Origin: JAAYCI01 sp964371725
GTDB lineage: Bacteria; Bacillota; Clostridia; Oscillospirales; Ruminococcaceae
Reading direction: 5' to 3'
DNA length: 64,000 nt
Assembly (NCBI GenBank): GCA_964371725.1
Contig: CAYJNQ010000002.1
Coordinates: 1 to 64,000, forward strand
Shown here: positions 50,037-58,728 of the stretch, in pieces
Layout: each line of letters begins with the position of its first letter
Numbering within the stretch: position 1 is the first letter of the stretch
The notes under the pieces: generated by a model
Database searches by the model: none
Seen by the model: only the letters and a program-made list of their open reading frames with translations
What the model was told of the DNA's origin: nothing
Translations under genes and position numbers: made by a program

Positions 50037-52580
50037 ATGAAACTTTTGGTGCTGGACGGAAACAGCATTGTAAACCGAGCCTTTTATGGCATCAAACCCC
50101 TCACCACAAAAGAGGGGCTCTTCACGAATGCCATCTATGGGTTTATGAACATTTTGTTCAAACTGGAGCAGGAGGAAAAACCCGACGAGATTGCCATCGC
50201 CTTTGATTTGCGTGCACCCACATTTCGCCATAAGCTCTATGATGGTTACAAGGCGCAGCGCAAGGGTATGCCCGAAGAGCTTGCCATGCAGATGCCCCTT
50301 CTGAAAGAGCTATTGCAAAGCCTGGGTTATCGCTTGGTGAGTTTAGAGGGCTATGAGGCCGACGACATCTTGGGTACCTTGGCAAAAACGGCCGCGCAAA
50401 GGGGCGATGCCTGTGTTTTGGCCACCGGAGACAGAGACAGCCTGCAACTGGTGCAAGAACATGTGCAAGTGCTGCTTGCCACCACGCGCATGGGCCGCAG
50501 TGAAACCAAACGCATGGATGAGGCCGCCATTTTGGAGCGTTACGGTGTGCGCCCTTTGCAGCTTATTGAAACCAAGGCTCTTATGGGTGATGCCTCCGAC
50601 AATATTCCGGGCGTTGCCGGTGTGGGCGAAAAAACAGCCTTTGCCCTGATTCAGCGCTTTGGTAGCTTGGACGGTGTGTATGAACATTTAGATGACGATG
50701 CAATCAAACCCGGTGTGCGTAAAAAATTGGAAGCGGACAAAGACAGCGCCTACATGAGCTACAAACTGGCCGTTATCTGCTGCGAGGTGCCCATTGAGAC
50801 CGCCCGTGGCCATTACGAAAAAAGTGAACCCGATAAAGAGCAGGCCACGGCGCTTTTGAGCCGGCTTGAAATGTACTCTGTTTTAGAGCGCCTCCAATGG
50901 AAGCCCGATTTTTCTTTGGATAAATCCCAAAACCAAACCCTTGCGCAAAAGGAAGTGCAGCCTTTGCCGGAAAACCTGGCCGGCCTTGTGTTTATGGCCC
51001 CCGTGGAAAACGGATGGCTTATAACCAAGGCCGATACGCAGAGTGTTTATTTTGCCGAGGAAACAAGCCCTGCCCTTTTGGCTCTTTTGCAAAACAAAAA
51101 TGCCTACAAACGCGTATTTGATAGCAAACCCTTGCATAAGCTTGTGCTTTCCCGGCCGGGCAATGCGCGCGTGGCCTCTTTGCAGTTCGATGCAAAACTT
51201 GCGGCCTATTTGCTCAATCCCGCGGCCCATGAGTATACCATCGAACATCTCGCTGCAGAATACCGTGTTTCGCCTTCCTACAGCTGCGAACCCCACCCCT
51301 TTGCGCCGCTTTTAGAACCTTTGTATCGCAAATTATCTGCCGAGTGCGATAAGGCCGGCATGAAAAAACTGCTTGTGGACATGGAACAACCCTTGGCCGA
51401 GGTACTCGCCTCGATGGAACTGTATGGCATTGCGCTGGACGCAGACGGCGTGCGCCGCTTCGGCGAGGAATTGCAGGCCGAAATTCAAACACAGCTTCAT
51501 GCCGTTTTCGAGGTTGTGGGCTACGAATTCAACCTCAACAGCCCAAAACAGCTGGCCGAAGCCCTGTTCGAGAAGCTTGGCCTGCCTCCGGGCAAAAAAA
51601 CAAAAAGCGGCTACTCTACCGATGCCGAAACCCTCGAGGGGCTACGCGCTCACAGCCCGGTTATCGAGCATATTTTAACATATCGGCTTTACGCAAAACT
51701 CAACTCGACCTATGTGGAAGGTCTTTTGAAAGTGGTGGATGACGACGGGCGCGTGCGTTCTACTTTCAACCAAACTGAAACACGCACGGGCAGGCTTTCC
51801 TCGGGCGAGCCGAACTTGCAAAACATCCCCGTGCGCACGCAACTGGGAAGCCGCCTTCGAGCCTATTTCATGGCCGGAGAGGATATGCTTTTGTGTGATG
51901 CCGATTACAGCCAAATTGAACTGCGAATTCTGGCCGCCATTTCGGGCGATGAGGCCATGCAAGAGGCCTTTCGCAAGGGCGAGGACATCCACCGAACAAC
52001 GGCTGCCAGCGTAAACGGCCTGCCGCCGGACATGGTAACACCGGCTTTGAGAAGTGCGGCAAAAGCCGTAAATTTTGGCATCGTGTATGGCATCGGGGCC
52101 TTTAGCCTCTCAAAGGACATCGGTGTGAGCGTTAAAGAAGCCGATGAATTCATCAAAACCTATTTGAACACTTTCCCCGGTGTGCGCCGCTATATGGAAG
52201 ACAGTGTCGCCTTTGGAAAAGAGCACGGCTATGTGGAAACTTTGTTTGGTCGCCGGCGGCCTTTGCCGGAACTTTCCGGCGGCAACCACAACATCCGCGC
52301 GCTGGGCGAACGCATTGCCATGAATACACCCATTCAGGGTGCGGCGGCCGACATTATCAAAATTGCTATGGTGCGTGTTTTCTCTCGTTTACATGCAGAG
52401 GGTCTTCGCTCTCGGCTTATTTTGCAGGTGCACGATGAATTGATTGTGGAAACCGTGCATGGCGAAGAAAAACAGGTGGCCGCCTTGTTGCAAGAGGAGA
52501 TGCAAAGCGCTGTAGCGTTGGCCGTGCCCATGGTGGCCGAAGTACACTGTGGCAAGAACTGGCTGGAAGCCAAGGGGTAA
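50037..52580 (+). CDS. polA: DNA polymerase I
   Basis: An 847-residue family A polymerase for repair and Okazaki-fragment processing. The N-terminal 5' nuclease (about 1-290) is complete (LDGNSIVNRAFYGI, YEADDILG, GDRDSLQL, DNIPGVAGVGEKTA). The middle segment (about 300-440) corresponds to the 3'-5' exonuclease fold but lacks the Asp-x-Glu proofreading motif, so proofreading is probably lost, as in Bacillus-type Pol I. The polymerase domain has DADYSQIELR (motif A), RSAAKAVNFGIVYG (motif B) and QVHDELIVET (motif C). The ATG at 50037 follows GTAGGAGGACTGCGC. rimI and tsaD follow closely. Confidence 0.96.
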   Translation: MKLLVLDGNSIVNRAFYGIKPLTTKEGLFTNAIYGFMNILFKLEQEEKPDEIAIAFDLRAPTFRHKLYDGYKAQRKGMPEELAMQMPLLKELLQSLGYRLVSLEGYEADDILGTLAKTAAQRGDACVLATGDRDSLQLVQEHVQVLLATTRMGRSETKRMDEAAILERYGVRPLQLIETKALMGDASDNIPGVAGVGEKTAFALIQRFGSLDGVYEHLDDDAIKPGVRKKLEADKDSAYMSYKLAVICCEVPIETARGHYEKSEPDKEQATALLSRLEMYSVLERLQWKPDFSLDKSQNQTLAQKEVQPLPENLAGLVFMAPVENGWLITKADTQSVYFAEETSPALLALLQNKNAYKRVFDSKPLHKLVLSRPGNARVASLQFDAKLAAYLLNPAAHEYTIEHLAAEYRVSPSYSCEPHPFAPLLEPLYRKLSAECDKAGMKKLLVDMEQPLAEVLASMELYGIALDADGVRRFGEELQAEIQTQLHAVFEVVGYEFNLNSPKQLAEALFEKLGLPPGKKTKSGYSTDAETLEGLRAHSPVIEHILTYRLYAKLNSTYVEGLLKVVDDDGRVRSTFNQTETRTGRLSSGEPNLQNIPVRTQLGSRLRAYFMAGEDMLLCDADYSQIELRILAAISGDEAMQEAFRKGEDIHRTTAASVNGLPPDMVTPALRSAAKAVNFGIVYGIGAFSLSKDIGVSVKEADEFIKTYLNTFPGVRRYMEDSVAFGKEHGYVETLFGRRRPLPELSGGNHNIRALGERIAMNTPIQGAAADIIKIAMVRVFSRLHAEGLRSRLILQVHDELIVETVHGEEKQVAALLQEEMQSAVALAVPMVAEVHCGKNWLEAKG

Positions 52581-52585
52581 ACATC

Positions 52586-53029
52586 ATGCAAACAGAGCAT
52601 AGCATTCGTCTTTTGGAACCTTGGATGTGTCTTCCCTGCGCCGACATCGCCCAAACCGCGCCGGATCCGTGGGGCCTGTCTGATTTTGAAACACTGCCCC
52701 AAAAACCACACAACCCATGCTGGGTGTTGCTTTCAAACAATGTTGTGGTGGGCTTTGCCTGCTTTTTAACCGTGCTCGACACGGCCGATTTGCAGCTTGT
52801 GGCGGTTGCCCCCTCACACAGGGGAAAGGGATGTGCGCGGCTTCTTTTGGATGCGTCTTTCGAGAACCTGCAGAAATGCGGCACCAAAAAAGTTCTTTTG
52901 GAGTTGCGCCATAGCAACACAAGCGCCATGAACTTGTATATGAGGCTGGGTTTTCAGGTTTTGGCAAAACGCCGAGGGATGTATCGAAACCCCATGGAAG
53001 ATGGTTTATTAATGGTGAAAGAATTGTAA
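52586..53029 (+). CDS. rimI: Ribosomal-protein-alanine N-acetyltransferase-like GNAT enzyme
   Basis: A 147-residue GNAT-fold acetyltransferase. LQLVAVAPSHRGKGCARLLLDA at about residues 70-91 holds the acetyl-CoA-binding Arg-x-x-Gly-x-Gly/Ala loop, and LELRHSNTSAMNLYMRLGF is the typical RimI C-terminal block. RimI acetylates the N-terminal alanine of ribosomal protein S18; the target here is inferred. It starts 5 bases after polA and is 23 bases ahead of tsaD, a pairing of rimI and tsaD common in bacteria. Confidence 0.88.
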   Translation: MQTEHSIRLLEPWMCLPCADIAQTAPDPWGLSDFETLPQKPHNPCWVLLSNNVVVGFACFLTVLDTADLQLVAVAPSHRGKGCARLLLDASFENLQKCGTKKVLLELRHSNTSAMNLYMRLGFQVLAKRRGMYRNPMEDGLLMVKEL

Positions 53030-53052
53030 GAAACAGGGAGCGTGGGTAACAG

Positions 53053-54081
53053 TTGAAGATACTGGGAATAGAGAGCAGTTGCGATGAAACGGCTGCCGCC
53101 GTTGTAGAGGACGGGCGGCACATTCTCTCCAACGTGGTGGCCTCCAGCGTAGAAGAACAGGCTTTATACGGGGGTGTTGTGCCGGAAATTGCCAGCCGCC
53201 GCCACATCGAAAGCATCAGCACCGCCGCGGAAAAGGCACTGATGGAGGCGCAGTGCACCATGGCACAAATAGATGCCGTGGCCGTCACCTTTGCGCCGGG
53301 GCTCATTGGGGCGGTGCTTGTAGGTGTCAACTTTGCAAAAGGACTCGCCTTTGCCGCAGAAAAACCGCTTGTGCCGGTGCACCATCTGCGTGGGCATGTG
53401 GCTTCCCTCTATTTAACACATCCCACCCTTGCACCGCCCTTCCTCTGTCTCATTGCCTCGGGCGGGCATTGTCATCTTGTACAGGTGAACACCTACACAG
53501 AGTTCACCGTTCTGGGGCGCACGGTGGACGATGCGGCCGGCGAAGCGTTCGACAAAGTGGCACGCACTTTGCAGCTTGGCTACCCCGGAGGCCCCGCCGT
53601 TTCCAAAGCCGCCGAGCACGGGGATGTAAAGGCTTATAGCCTGCCTTTTCCCAAAGCCGAGGGTGCTTACAACATGAGTTTTTCGGGCCTGAAAACGGCC
53701 GTGCTCAATGTGGTAAATGGGGCGAATATGCGTGGGGAAGTTTTGGATGTCCCCGGCTTGGCAGCCTCGTTTCAGCACACGGCCACCGAAATTTTGTGTT
53801 CGCGTTTGCACCTTGCCGCCGTGAACACCAAGGCACAAAGCCTTGCGCTTGCCGGGGGTGTTGCCGCCAATGCCCAGCTGCGAAGCAAGGTGCAAACACT
53901 TGCACAGGAGCTGGGTTGTGCCCTGTTTTTACCGGAGGTTTCCCTTTGTGGAGACAATGCGGCTATGATTGCGGCACAAGGGTACTCCGAATTTTTAGCC
54001 GGGCACCGTGCCGATGGCTCCCTCAATGGTTATGCCAGCTGGCCCATGGAAGAGCCTCCCCCTGCTCCGGCAGATAGATAA
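53053..54081 (+). CDS. tsaD: tRNA N6-adenosine threonylcarbamoyltransferase
   Basis: A 342-residue ASKHA-fold protein that transfers the threonylcarbamoyl group to A37 of ANN-decoding tRNAs. ILGIESSCDETAAAVVEDG at residues 3-21 is the family signature, and HHLRGHVASLYL carries the metal-binding His. LAGGVAANAQLR and LCGDNAAMIAAQGY are the C-terminal blocks. The TTG at 53053 begins the conserved N-terminus although the ribosome site (AGGGAG) is about 12 bases away. TsaB, TsaC and TsaE are not in this window. A bidirectional terminator follows. Confidence 0.94.
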   Translation: MKILGIESSCDETAAAVVEDGRHILSNVVASSVEEQALYGGVVPEIASRRHIESISTAAEKALMEAQCTMAQIDAVAVTFAPGLIGAVLVGVNFAKGLAFAAEKPLVPVHHLRGHVASLYLTHPTLAPPFLCLIASGGHCHLVQVNTYTEFTVLGRTVDDAAGEAFDKVARTLQLGYPGGPAVSKAAEHGDVKAYSLPFPKAEGAYNMSFSGLKTAVLNVVNGANMRGEVLDVPGLAASFQHTATEILCSRLHLAAVNTKAQSLALAGGVAANAQLRSKVQTLAQELGCALFLPEVSLCGDNAAMIAAQGYSEFLAGHRADGSLNGYASWPMEEPPPAPADR

Positions 54082-54084
54082 GCC

Positions 54085-54141
54085 AAAACCCCTTTGCTTT
54101 AGCGCATTTTCATGCAGCGCCTTGCAAAGGGGTTTTATTTT
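54085..54141. terminator. Bidirectional terminator between tsaD and argG
   Basis: AAAACCCCTTTGC and GCAAAGGGGTTTT form a 13-bp stem enclosing an inner GCGC helix, flanked by A and T runs, between convergent tsaD and argG. Confidence 0.85.
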
Positions 54142-54175
54142 TGTATATATTATCAAAAACTATACGAAAAGTAAA

Positions 54176-55402
54176 TCATTTTCCCAGTTTTTCGTTGAGC
54201 ATGGCCTGCACGCTCATCGGCAAACCAAACAGGTTGATGAAACCTTCGGCATCGGAGTGGTCGAAAAAGTTGCCGGTGGCAAAGCTGGCAATGTCTTCGT
54301 TGTGCAGGCTATAGGGGCTGGTTACACCTGCGTTGATGATGTTGCCCTTATACAGCTTCAGTTTTACCTCACCGCTTACGGTCTCTTGTGTTTTATCCAC
54401 AAAAGCGTCCATCGCCTCGCGCAGTGGCGTATACCATTGGCCGTTGTAAATCAAATCGGCCAATTTTTGTGCCACAACTTGTTTGAAGTGAGAGGTCTCT
54501 TTGTCCAGACAGATGGTCTCCAAAACTTCGTGTGCATGGTAAAGAATGGTGCCGCCCGGTGTTTCATACACACCACGGCTTTTGATGCCCACAAGCCTAT
54601 TTTCCACGATGTCCAAAAGCCCGATGCCGTTTGCACCACCGATTTCATTGAGCTTGTCAATTAGGCTTACACCGTCCATACGCTCGCCATTCAAGGCCAC
54701 GGGAATGCCCTTTTCAAATTGCAAGCTCACTTCACACACGGCATCCGGTGCTTTCAGTGGGCTTACCCCAAGCTCCAGAATTTCATCGTATTTCGGCTCA
54801 TTTGCCGGGTCTTCCAAATCGAGGCCTTCGTGTGAAAGATGCCACAGGTTTTTATCTTTGGAGTAGCTCGTTTTTCGGTTGACTTTAAGCGGTATTTTGT
54901 GTTTTTCTGCATAGTCGATGGCGTCTTCACGGCTGGCAATGTCCCACTCGCGCCAGGGGGCAATAATGGCCAGGTGGGGGTCGAATGCTTTCACGGTGAG
55001 CTCGAAACGCACCTGGTCGTTGCCCTTGCCCGTGGCACCGTGGCAAACGGCATCTGCACCTTCTTTTTTGGCAATTTCCACCAATGCCTTGGCAATGGGT
55101 GGGCGCGCAAAGCTTGTGCCCAAAAGGTAACCCTCGTATTTTGCACCGGCCTTAAGCGTGGGCCAAATAAAATCCTCCACAAGCTCTTTGCGGATGTCGG
55201 CAATATACAATTTGGAAGCACCCGTGTTTTTGGCACGCTCCTCCAGGCCGTCCAGTTCCTCTTTTTGGCCCACATCGGCCGCCACACAAATCACTTCACA
55301 GTCATAATTTTCCTTGAGCCAAGTGATGATGATGGAGGTATCCAAGCCGCCGGAATAGGCCAGCACCACTTTTTTGATGTCGCTTTTGTTCTTCTTAGGC
55401 AT
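54176..55402 (-). CDS. argG: Argininosuccinate synthase
   Basis: A 408-residue enzyme of arginine synthesis that joins citrulline and aspartate with ATP. VVLAYSGGLDTSIIITWL at about residues 11-28 is the ATP-pyrophosphatase P-loop, HGATGKGNDQVRFE near 118-131 and YAEKHKIPL near 175 are family blocks, and the length is normal. ATG at 55402 follows GGAAAGGAACTATT. It is monocistronic, with promoter 55454-55481. No argH or other arg gene is nearby, so the pathway genes are scattered. Confidence 0.95.
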   Translation of the reverse strand: MPKKNKSDIKKVVLAYSGGLDTSIIITWLKENYDCEVICVAADVGQKEELDGLEERAKNTGASKLYIADIRKELVEDFIWPTLKAGAKYEGYLLGTSFARPPIAKALVEIAKKEGADAVCHGATGKGNDQVRFELTVKAFDPHLAIIAPWREWDIASREDAIDYAEKHKIPLKVNRKTSYSKDKNLWHLSHEGLDLEDPANEPKYDEILELGVSPLKAPDAVCEVSLQFEKGIPVALNGERMDGVSLIDKLNEIGGANGIGLLDIVENRLVGIKSRGVYETPGGTILYHAHEVLETICLDKETSHFKQVVAQKLADLIYNGQWYTPLREAMDAFVDKTQETVSGEVKLKLYKGNIINAGVTSPYSLHNEDIASFATGNFFDHSDAEGFINLFGLPMSVQAMLNEKLGK

Positions 55403-55453
55403 AATAGTTCCTTTCTTCCCAATTTTTGGGCACAAACAGTTTCTATAAGAATG

Positions 55454-55481
55454 ATTATACAGCAAAGCTCAAAAAAATCAA
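55454..55481 (-). promoter_or_regulatory. Promoter of argG
   Basis: TTGATT (55476-55481) and TATAAT (55454-55459) on the minus strand with a 16-base spacer, about 50 bases ahead of argG. No clear ArgR box was found. Confidence 0.55.
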
Positions 55482-55570
55482 GTGTTTTATGAATAAATAT
55501 TCTCATTCACTCCTTTTTATTCACAAAACAGATCCTGTCCCCAAATTCTGTGTGGCCAAAAGTTGGCCTT

Positions 55571-56212
55571 TTACAGCTGCATCCAACCCTCATCACGCGG
55601 GTTCTTTTGGAAGGCCTGCAGCTTTTTCAAATCCTCTTCGCGGATGGTGTTTTGTGCGAGAGCCTCCTCCACCAAGGCTTCATAATTCGACAAGGTAACC
55701 AGCTTTACATTTGCGGCTGCCATTTTTTCAAGACCTGCCGCAAGGTTATAGCTGAAGATGGCCGCAATGCCCAGCACCTCGCAGCCCGCCTCTTGCAGGG
55801 CGGCCACCACTTCCAGCACCGATCCACCTGTGGAGATTAAGTCCTCAATCACCACCACTTTTTGCCCGGCTTCAGCCTTGCCCTCAATGCGGTTTTCTCG
55901 CCCGTGGCCCTTGGCAGAGCCGCGCACATAACACATTGGTAAATTCAAAATATCGGCCACCAGTGCCGCATGTGCAATGCCGGCCGTGGCTGTACCGGCC
56001 ACAAGTTCTGCGCCGGCAAACTCGCTTTGCACAAGCTTTGCAAGCCCTTGCTCCACGTGGTCTCGCACGTTGGGCGAAGAAAGGGTAAGGCGATTGTCGC
56101 AATAAATGGGGCTGCGAATGCCGCTGGCCCAGGTGAAGGGGTCATTCGGGCGTAAAAAGACGGCCCCGATGGAAAGCAAGTCGGCAGCAATGCTACGTGG
56201 TGTAATATTCAT
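55571..56212 (-). CDS. pyrE: Orotate phosphoribosyltransferase
   Basis: A 213-residue enzyme forming orotidine 5'-phosphate from orotate and PRPP. GAVFLRPNDPFTWASGIRSPIYCDNR at the N-terminus holds the substrate-binding pattern, and VVVIEDLISTGGSVLEVV near residues 120-137 is the PRPP-binding loop (with EDLISTGGS). It is the last gene of the pyrimidine operon, 44 bases after pyrF. ATG at 56212 follows ATAGGAGAAAAGAT. Confidence 0.95.
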   Translation of the reverse strand: MNITPRSIAADLLSIGAVFLRPNDPFTWASGIRSPIYCDNRLTLSSPNVRDHVEQGLAKLVQSEFAGAELVAGTATAGIAHAALVADILNLPMCYVRGSAKGHGRENRIEGKAEAGQKVVVIEDLISTGGSVLEVVAALQEAGCEVLGIAAIFSYNLAAGLEKMAAANVKLVTLSNYEALVEEALAQNTIREEDLKKLQAFQKNPRDEGWMQL

Positions 56213-56256
56213 ATCTTTTCTCCTATTTGTAATTTACATTTTGGTGATTGTGCGCC

Positions 56257-56973
56257 TTATTCTGCACCATGTATAAATTCGTTTTTCATTTTTGTATAGG
56301 CGGCCACCGCATCGTCTGCGGCCGTGATGGGGCGCCCCACCACGATGTAGTCACTGCCAATTTGGGCAGCTTGTGCCGGGGTTGTCACGCGGCTTTGGTC
56401 TCCGATGTCACCACTTGGGTAGCGAATTCCCGGTGTTACTGTGTAAAAACTTTCTCCACAACGTTTTTTAACAAGGCCACCTTCCAGCGGGCTGCACACC
56501 ACACCATCTAGGCCGGCCTCCTTGGCGTTGTGTGCCCAGTGTGTCACCACATCGGCCACCGATTGCTTGAGAAGAAGCTCTTCGTGCAGCACTTCTTCGG
56601 AAAGGCTTGTGAGCACCGTCACCGCAAGCAGGGTGGGGCGCTCGCCGTTTGCTCCGTCCGAAAGGCCTTCCAGTGCGGCTTGCATCATGGCCCTGCCACC
56701 GGCGGCGTGTAAATTCACCATCGATGCACCAAGCCCCGCCAGCGTTTTCATGCTGCGCTTTACAGTGTTTGGAATGTCGTGCAGTTTTAGGTCTAAAAAC
56801 ACCTTGTGCCCCGAGGCCACAGCCTCTTTAACAATGTCAGGCCCTGCCGAGTAAAACAGTTCCATTCCAATTTTCACAAAGGGTTTTTCGTCTTTAAACT
56901 GCCCTAAAAAACGAAATGTTTCCTCTTTTGAGGGAAAATCACACGCGATGATGACATCTTTTGGATTAGACAT
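56257..56973 (-). CDS. pyrF: Orotidine 5'-phosphate decarboxylase
   Basis: A 238-residue enzyme making UMP. VFLDLKLHDIPNTVKRSM near residues 59-76 carries the catalytic Asp-x-Lys-x-x-Asp, LDGVVCSPLEGG near 155 and GIRYPSGDIGDQSRVTTPAQA near 185 complete the site. The start overlaps the pyrD stop by 8 bases (ATGTCTAA), indicating coupled translation. Confidence 0.95.
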   Translation of the reverse strand: MSNPKDVIIACDFPSKEETFRFLGQFKDEKPFVKIGMELFYSAGPDIVKEAVASGHKVFLDLKLHDIPNTVKRSMKTLAGLGASMVNLHAAGGRAMMQAALEGLSDGANGERPTLLAVTVLTSLSEEVLHEELLLKQSVADVVTHWAHNAKEAGLDGVVCSPLEGGLVKKRCGESFYTVTPGIRYPSGDIGDQSRVTTPAQAAQIGSDYIVVGRPITAADDAVAAYTKMKNEFIHGAE

Positions 56974-57904
56974 GATGGCTCCTTCCGATGATGGATTGTA
57001 TGCTTTCTATGCCATAGGCTTGCATCAGCAGTGGCAGAGCATTGAGAATATTCTGGCAAATGCAGGGCTCCACGAGATTTTGTGCCCCCACCTGCACGGC
57101 GCTGGCCCCGGCCGAAATAAACTCCAAAACATCCTCTGCGCAGGCAATGCCGCCCACACCGATGATGGGCACAGTGGTGGCCTTTTTCACTTCATACACC
57201 ATACGCAAGGCCACTGGCTTTACAGCCGGCCCCGAAAAGCCACAACTGCCTGTGGACACAATGGGTCTGCCCGTTCGTGGGTCGATGCGCATTCCCAGCA
57301 AGGTGTTGATGAGCACCAGGCCGTCGGCTCCGGCTTCCTCACAGGCCTTTGCAATTTCTGCAATATTGGTAACATTGGGCGATAGCTTTATCAAAACCGG
57401 TTTTTTCACGGCCTCTTTCACGGCTCGCGTCACTTCGGCCGCACCCTTCGCCGACGTGCCAAAGGCCATGCCGCCGCCGTGCACATTTGGGCAAGACACA
57501 TTGATTTCCAAGAGCTGAACCTCTTTATCGGCATCAAAGTGTTTTGCCACATACACATATTCTTCCGGCGAAAAACCGCTGATGTTGGCCAAAACCGGCC
57601 CTTTGTATACTTCGCGCAAGCGGGGCAGTTCCCGCTCTACCACGGCATGCACCCCCGGGTTTTGCAGGCCGATGGCATTGAGCATTCCGCTTTCACACTC
57701 GGCAATGCGCGGCAGGGCATTGCCATAGCGCGGTTCTTTTGTGGTGCCTTTTATGCTGATGGCGCCCAGCTTGTTGATGTCATACCAAGCATTCATCTCA
57801 TGGCCGAAGCCAAAGGTGCCACTGGCCGGTATGAGGGGGTTTTTCAAAGATACACCACAAATTTCCGTGCGTAAATCAATGCCGGGAAACAAAGCTTCAC
57901 TCAT
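56966..57904 (-). CDS. pyrD: Dihydroorotate dehydrogenase B (NAD+), catalytic subunit
   Basis: A 312-residue class 1B FMN enzyme that oxidises dihydroorotate to orotate, passing electrons to PyrK and NAD+. GVSLKNPLIPASGTFGFG near residues 18-35, LEINVSCPNVHGGGMAFGTS near 132-151 (with the Cys typical of class 1 enzymes), KLSPNVTNIAEIA and the C-terminal GVGGI and QVGAQNL blocks are present. It overlaps pyrK (8 bases, ATGAGTGA) and pyrF (8 bases). NAD-linked class 1B fits an anaerobe. Confidence 0.95.
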   Translation of the reverse strand: MSEALFPGIDLRTEICGVSLKNPLIPASGTFGFGHEMNAWYDINKLGAISIKGTTKEPRYGNALPRIAECESGMLNAIGLQNPGVHAVVERELPRLREVYKGPVLANISGFSPEEYVYVAKHFDADKEVQLLEINVSCPNVHGGGMAFGTSAKGAAEVTRAVKEAVKKPVLIKLSPNVTNIAEIAKACEEAGADGLVLINTLLGMRIDPRTGRPIVSTGSCGFSGPAVKPVALRMVYEVKKATTVPIIGVGGIACAEDVLEFISAGASAVQVGAQNLVEPCICQNILNALPLLMQAYGIESIQSIIGRSHHV

Positions 57905-58649
57905 GAAAAAGCACCTCCTCGCTGAACAGAACCGGCCCCTCTTTGCAAATGCGCTTTATGCCGCTGATGGTTTTGCAACTGCACCCGTAGCAGGCGCCAA
58001 AGCCACAGCCCATGCGCGCTTCAAAGCTAAGCTGCCCGCTTGCACCTTTTTTTTCGCCCACCTCATGCACGGCTTTCAGCATCTTTTCGGGGCCGCAAGT
58101 GTAGTAGTAGTGATAGTCCAGTGTTTCCAGAACAGGCACCACGGAGCCTTTGGTTCCCACGCTGCCATCCATGCTGGCAACATGCACAGGACATCCGAGG
58201 GCTTCAAATTCGTGGGTGTAAAAGCTGTCTGCTTCACTGTTAAAGCCCAGCACAACCACCGGCTTTTCGCCCTTTTTTGAAAGACGTTTTGCCACATCAT
58301 ACAAAGGCGGCACGCCCACGCCGCCGCCCACCAAGACCGTTTGTTTTCCTTTTGCACGGCTCAGCGTAAAACCATTTCCCAGACCTGTCAGCAAATCCAT
58401 CTGGGTTCCCTTGCTGTACATGGCCATGCGTGCCGTGCCGCGCCCCACCACCTTATAAATGAGCACGATGCCGTCTGCCAGCACCTCACATACCGAGATG
58501 GGACGACGCAAATAGAAACCGTCTATATGGATGTTTACAAATTGCCCCGGTGCTGTGAAGGCCTCGGTGGGGCCGGAAAGACGCATCAAAAAGGTGTCCC
58601 TTGCGATATTTTGGTTATATTCAAGCGTATAAACAGCATTTTGTGACAT
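57897..58649 (-). CDS. pyrK: Dihydroorotate dehydrogenase B, electron-transfer subunit
   Basis: A 250-residue FAD/[2Fe-2S] subunit with a ferredoxin-reductase fold. YLRRPISVCEV near residues 53-63 is the FAD-binding motif, GGGVGVPPLYDVAKRL near 108-123 the NAD-binding loop, and the C-terminal CGFGACYGCSCKT plus RICKEGPVL holds the cluster cysteines. ATG at 58649 follows GAAAGGAGTTCGT; upstream in-frame starts lie inside pyrC. It forms the PyrDK complex with the overlapping downstream gene. Confidence 0.94.
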   Translation of the reverse strand: MSQNAVYTLEYNQNIARDTFLMRLSGPTEAFTAPGQFVNIHIDGFYLRRPISVCEVLADGIVLIYKVVGRGTARMAMYSKGTQMDLLTGLGNGFTLSRAKGKQTVLVGGGVGVPPLYDVAKRLSKKGEKPVVVLGFNSEADSFYTHEFEALGCPVHVASMDGSVGTKGSVVPVLETLDYHYYYTCGPEKMLKAVHEVGEKKGASGQLSFEARMGCGFGACYGCSCKTISGIKRICKEGPVLFSEEVLFHE

Positions 58650-58728
58650 ACGAACTCCTTTCCCGTTTGAACCCGCAGTTTTATGCCTCATCCCAAGGCG
58701 CACGCCCTCGGCTTTTCCCAAAACCATT

